DNA of 7,265 bases from Alphaproteobacteria bacterium (GTDB taxonomy: Bacteria; Pseudomonadota; Alphaproteobacteria; Rickettsiales; UBA8987): contig JAHFPR010000102.1 of assembly GCA_023269645.1 (NCBI GenBank), positions 1-7,265 of the forward strand. Direction: 5' to 3'. The first letter of the stretch is position 1. Each line of letters begins with the position of its first letter. Shown piece after piece: positions 5,391 through 7,265 of this stretch. Below the pieces are notes generated by a model. The model was given only the letters and a program-made list of their open reading frames with translations, ran no database searches and was not told the origin of the DNA. Made by a program: the position numbers and the translations under genes.

Positions 5391-5418
5391 ATTCTAGCGG
5401 TTTATGCTCAATTGCCAA
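5391..5418 (-). promoter_or_regulatory. Sigma70-like promoter of the permease operon
   Basis: Reading the minus strand, TTGGCA (5418-5413) and TAGAAT (5396-5391) are each five of six to consensus, with a 16-base spacer. An A-run (plus-strand ATTTTTTT just upstream) could act as an UP-like element. Transcription would start near 5384, giving a leader of about 57 bases that contains the palindromic repeat. This is the best promoter match in the window. Confidence 0.5.
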
Positions 5419-5460
5419 CCGGATTTTTTTAGCATTTGAAAACCCGCAGGCGGATTTGCC

Positions 5461-5490
5461 TTCACATCGTTGCTGCTATTATTGTAGTAT
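5461..5490 (+). promoter_or_regulatory. Candidate promoter of the AI-2E-family gene
   Basis: TTCACA (5461-5466, five of six to TTGACA) and TAGTAT (5485-5490, four of six) are separated by 18 bases. Transcription would start near 5497. That leaves almost no leader for a start at 5500 and so favours the later ATG at 5548. It is a moderate match only. Confidence 0.3.
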
Positions 5491-5547
5491 GGTAAATGCA
5501 TGGTGCGCTATGGCAAGGCACACCCAGATGGTACACAGGCAAGGTAT

Positions 5548-6579
5548 ATGAAAAAGACTATCCAGAAAACAGAAGCGCAGGGTAATTTCTCGTGGATACT
5601 TAGCTCGGCGCAGGTTCTTTCCGTGGGCATTCTGTTCATGATACTGCAGTTCGGGCTGCTGCCCGCACTACTTTCGGGGCTGTTGATCTGGCAGCTTGTG
5701 CAGTTTGCCGCCCCTCTATTTGCCAGAATCGGAATTACCCCCTCGGCCAGCCGGGCGGTGACCCTGTTTGTGATCGCCGCCATCGTGATAACCTCCATTA
5801 CGCTGGGCGCGTTCGGGCTTGCGTCGTTCCTGAACAACGGTTCCGAGGGGCTGGTCGCCCTGCTGCAGAAAATGGCGGATATTGTGGATACTGCCAGAGG
5901 GCATCTGCCGGTATGGGCGCAGAATTATTTTCCGGCCAATGTAGAGGATCTGCAGGCTTCAACGGCGGATTGGCTGCGCAACCACGCCAGCCAGCTAAGC
6001 CATTTTGGCAAGGGCATCGGTGTTACCCTGGTGTATATCCTCACTGGCATGGTGATTGGAGGCATGGTCGCGTTCAGCAAGCCCGGCATCAAGGAAGGCC
6101 CGCTGACGGAATGCCTGAAGGACAGAGTGACCATGCTGGGCAAGGTTTTCCGCCGCATCGTATTTTCCCAGGTGAGAATATCGGCGATTAATACGACACT
6201 CACCGCCATTTTCCTTGTCGGCATCCTGCCCCTGTGCGGCATCCATCTGCCGTTCACGAAAATCATGATTACCGTGACGTTTATCGCCGGGTTGCTGCCG
6301 GTGATCGGCAACCTGATTTCCAACACGGTGATTGTGCTCGTAAGCCTCGGCATTTCACCGGGCGCGGCTATCGGATCGCTGACGTTCCTTGTGCTTGTCC
6401 ATAAACTGGAATATTTCCTGAATGCGCACATCATCGGCACGAACATCCGCGCGCGCGCATGGGAGCTTCTGGTGGCGATGCTGTTCATGGAGGCGGTGTT
6501 CGGGGTCAAGGGGCTAATCTGTGCGCCCATCTACTATGCATATGTCAAGGATGAACTGGCCTCGCGGAAGCTGCTTTAA
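5548..6579 (+). CDS. AI-2E/PerM-family (UPF0118) membrane transporter
   Basis: The product is a polytopic inner-membrane protein of 343 residues from this start. The family includes E. coli TqsA and PerM and several exporters or antiporters; the substrate here is unknown. Visible hallmarks are two N-terminal hydrophobic hairpins (about residues 20-55 and 70-95) and a large soluble segment (about 97-155) containing the amphipathic KMADIVDTARGHLPVW region. Further on are the conserved GLLPVIGNLISNTVIVLVSL (248-267) and a C-terminal half with HKLEYFLNAHIIG (285-297), then FGVKGLICAPIYYAYVKDEL, as in family members. AAGG lies shortly before the ATG at 5548. An in-frame ATG at 5500 would add 16 polar residues but lacks a Shine-Dalgarno and coincides with the predicted transcription start. 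The gene is transcribed divergently from the permease and converges on msrA, with 19 bases between the stop codons and no terminator hairpin visible. Confidence 0.93.
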   Translation: MKKTIQKTEAQGNFSWILSSAQVLSVGILFMILQFGLLPALLSGLLIWQLVQFAAPLFARIGITPSASRAVTLFVIAAIVITSITLGAFGLASFLNNGSEGLVALLQKMADIVDTARGHLPVWAQNYFPANVEDLQASTADWLRNHASQLSHFGKGIGVTLVYILTGMVIGGMVAFSKPGIKEGPLTECLKDRVTMLGKVFRRIVFSQVRISAINTTLTAIFLVGILPLCGIHLPFTKIMITVTFIAGLLPVIGNLISNTVIVLVSLGISPGAAIGSLTFLVLVHKLEYFLNAHIIGTNIRARAWELLVAMLFMEAVFGVKGLICAPIYYAYVKDELASRKLL

Positions 6580-6598
6580 TTCCGAAACCAGTGAAACC

Positions 6599-7234
6599 CT
6601 ACTCCTTTTTTTCCTTCCCCCACAACTGCTCCAGACGCTCGTCGCGGCCACTGCCGTGATGGTACATATTATAGCGGAGGCTGTTCTTCTTGTAATAACG
6701 CTGGTGGTATTCCTCCGCCGGGTAGAACGGCTGTGCGGGCAGAATCAGCGTGGCGATTTTCTTGCCTCCGAGTTCCTTGGCGATGTGTTGCTTTGAGGCT
6801 TCCGCAGCTTCTTTCTGTGCATCGTCCTGCGTAAAAATGATCGTGTGATACTGGCTGCCCTGATCGGTGAACTGCCCCTCTGTATCCGTGGGGTCAATAT
6901 GCTTCCAGTAAAGCTCCAGCAGTGCGTTATAGCTTGTTTTTGCGGGATTGAAGGTGATCTGGATAGCTTCCACGTGCCCCGTGCGCCCGGAAGATACATC
7001 CTCATAGCCGGGATTTTCCTTTTCGCCGCCCGTATAGCCAACTACGGTGCTCACCACGCCCTCCGTGTTATCGAACAGCACCTGCATACACCAGAAGCAG
7101 CCTCCGGCGAAGGTGGCTTTCGGGTAGTTTTTATCTTTCTCTGCAGCCATAGCGTTCGCACTCCATCCTATCAGCATTGCGGCGGCAAGCAGCAGCGATT
7201 GACGCATCCAGCTTGTGAAGCGATGCGTTTTCAA
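6599..7234 (-). CDS. msrA: Exported peptide-methionine (S)-S-oxide reductase MsrA
   Basis: The enzyme reduces methionine-S-sulfoxide in oxidised proteins back to methionine. An N-terminal signal peptide (hydrophobic core at about residues 13-23, likely cut after ANAMA at 30) places it in the periplasm, unlike the usual cytosolic form. The catalytic Cys46 lies in GGCFWCMQ (44-51). The expected partners are present: Phe47 and Trp48, Tyr67 in GYTGG, Glu89 in GHVEA, and Asp124 and Tyr129 in TDQGSQYH. The only other cysteine is Cys49, making a CxxC. The C-terminal tail that carries the resolving cysteine in E. coli-type MsrA has none. The start taken is TTG (7234-7232) because GAGG stands seven bases before it. 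An in-frame ATG (7207-7205) would give a compact 21-residue signal peptide but has a poorer ribosome site. No msrB or electron-donor gene is visible; the promoter lies outside or at the window edge. Confidence 0.94.
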   Translation of the reverse strand: MKTHRFTSWMRQSLLLAAAMLIGWSANAMAAEKDKNYPKATFAGGCFWCMQVLFDNTEGVVSTVVGYTGGEKENPGYEDVSSGRTGHVEAIQITFNPAKTSYNALLELYWKHIDPTDTEGQFTDQGSQYHTIIFTQDDAQKEAAEASKQHIAKELGGKKIATLILPAQPFYPAEEYHQRYYKKNSLRYNMYHHGSGRDERLEQLWGKEKKE

Positions 7235-7265
7235 TGCTTGCCCTCAGGAAAAAGTTTGAGGTATT

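Noticed and set aside
5925..6530. 201-residue minus-strand open frame
   Set aside because: It is antisense to the AI-2E-family gene, with no ribosome site or recognisable motif.
6580..6610. Bidirectional terminator between the AI-2E gene and msrA
   Set aside because: The 19-base gap and its edges contain a T-run but no stem of useful length.
1..7265. CRISPR array, phage, toxin-antitoxin or new defence system
   Set aside because: There are no regularly spaced repeats, integrase, transposase, nuclease, reverse transcriptase or toxin-like genes. The coding content is ordinary housekeeping and transport.

Overview
The window looks like chromosomal DNA of an alphaproteobacterium. G+C content is a little over half by eye, the tRNA genes encode their CCA ends, QueF is of the short type and ends in PYRGRG, and the intergenic spaces carry scattered palindromic repeats. 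Genus cannot be assigned from the sequence alone. No phage, CRISPR, toxin-antitoxin or defence system is visible. The genes are ordinary housekeeping and envelope functions; the unusual content is in the spacers and in two small or lineage-specific proteins.

Layout. Positions 1-722 (minus) hold the N-terminal part of a family 2 glycosyltransferase that runs off the left edge. It follows, after a 30-base gap, a secreted basic protein of unknown function (753-1532, minus). A 71-base divergent spacer separates this protein from queF (1604-2068, plus), which encodes the queuosine-pathway nitrile reductase. The queF stop codon sits inside the left end of a 216-220 bp palindromic element bounded by TA, which looks like a MITE of the IS630/mariner type. 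Then comes a roughly 1.5 kb gene-poor stretch (about 2290-3650). It contains tRNA-Ser(CGA), a broken copy of that tRNA's 5' end, tRNA-Val(GAC), several strong hairpins and a low-G+C patch.

The right half starts with a minus-strand pair: an APC-family amino acid permease (3870-5327) and, three bases downstream of its stop, a 70-residue protein built on (E/D)RR triads at 7-residue spacing. The permease has a good sigma70-like promoter, and a dispersed-type palindromic repeat lies between that promoter and the start codon. Divergent from it is an AI-2E/PerM-family membrane protein (5548-6579, plus). This converges on an exported methionine sulfoxide reductase A (6599-7234, minus) with a TTG start and a CxxC active site.

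Functional links between the genes are weak. Apart from the permease/small-protein pair and possibly the secreted protein/glycosyltransferase pair, they appear to be independent transcription units.
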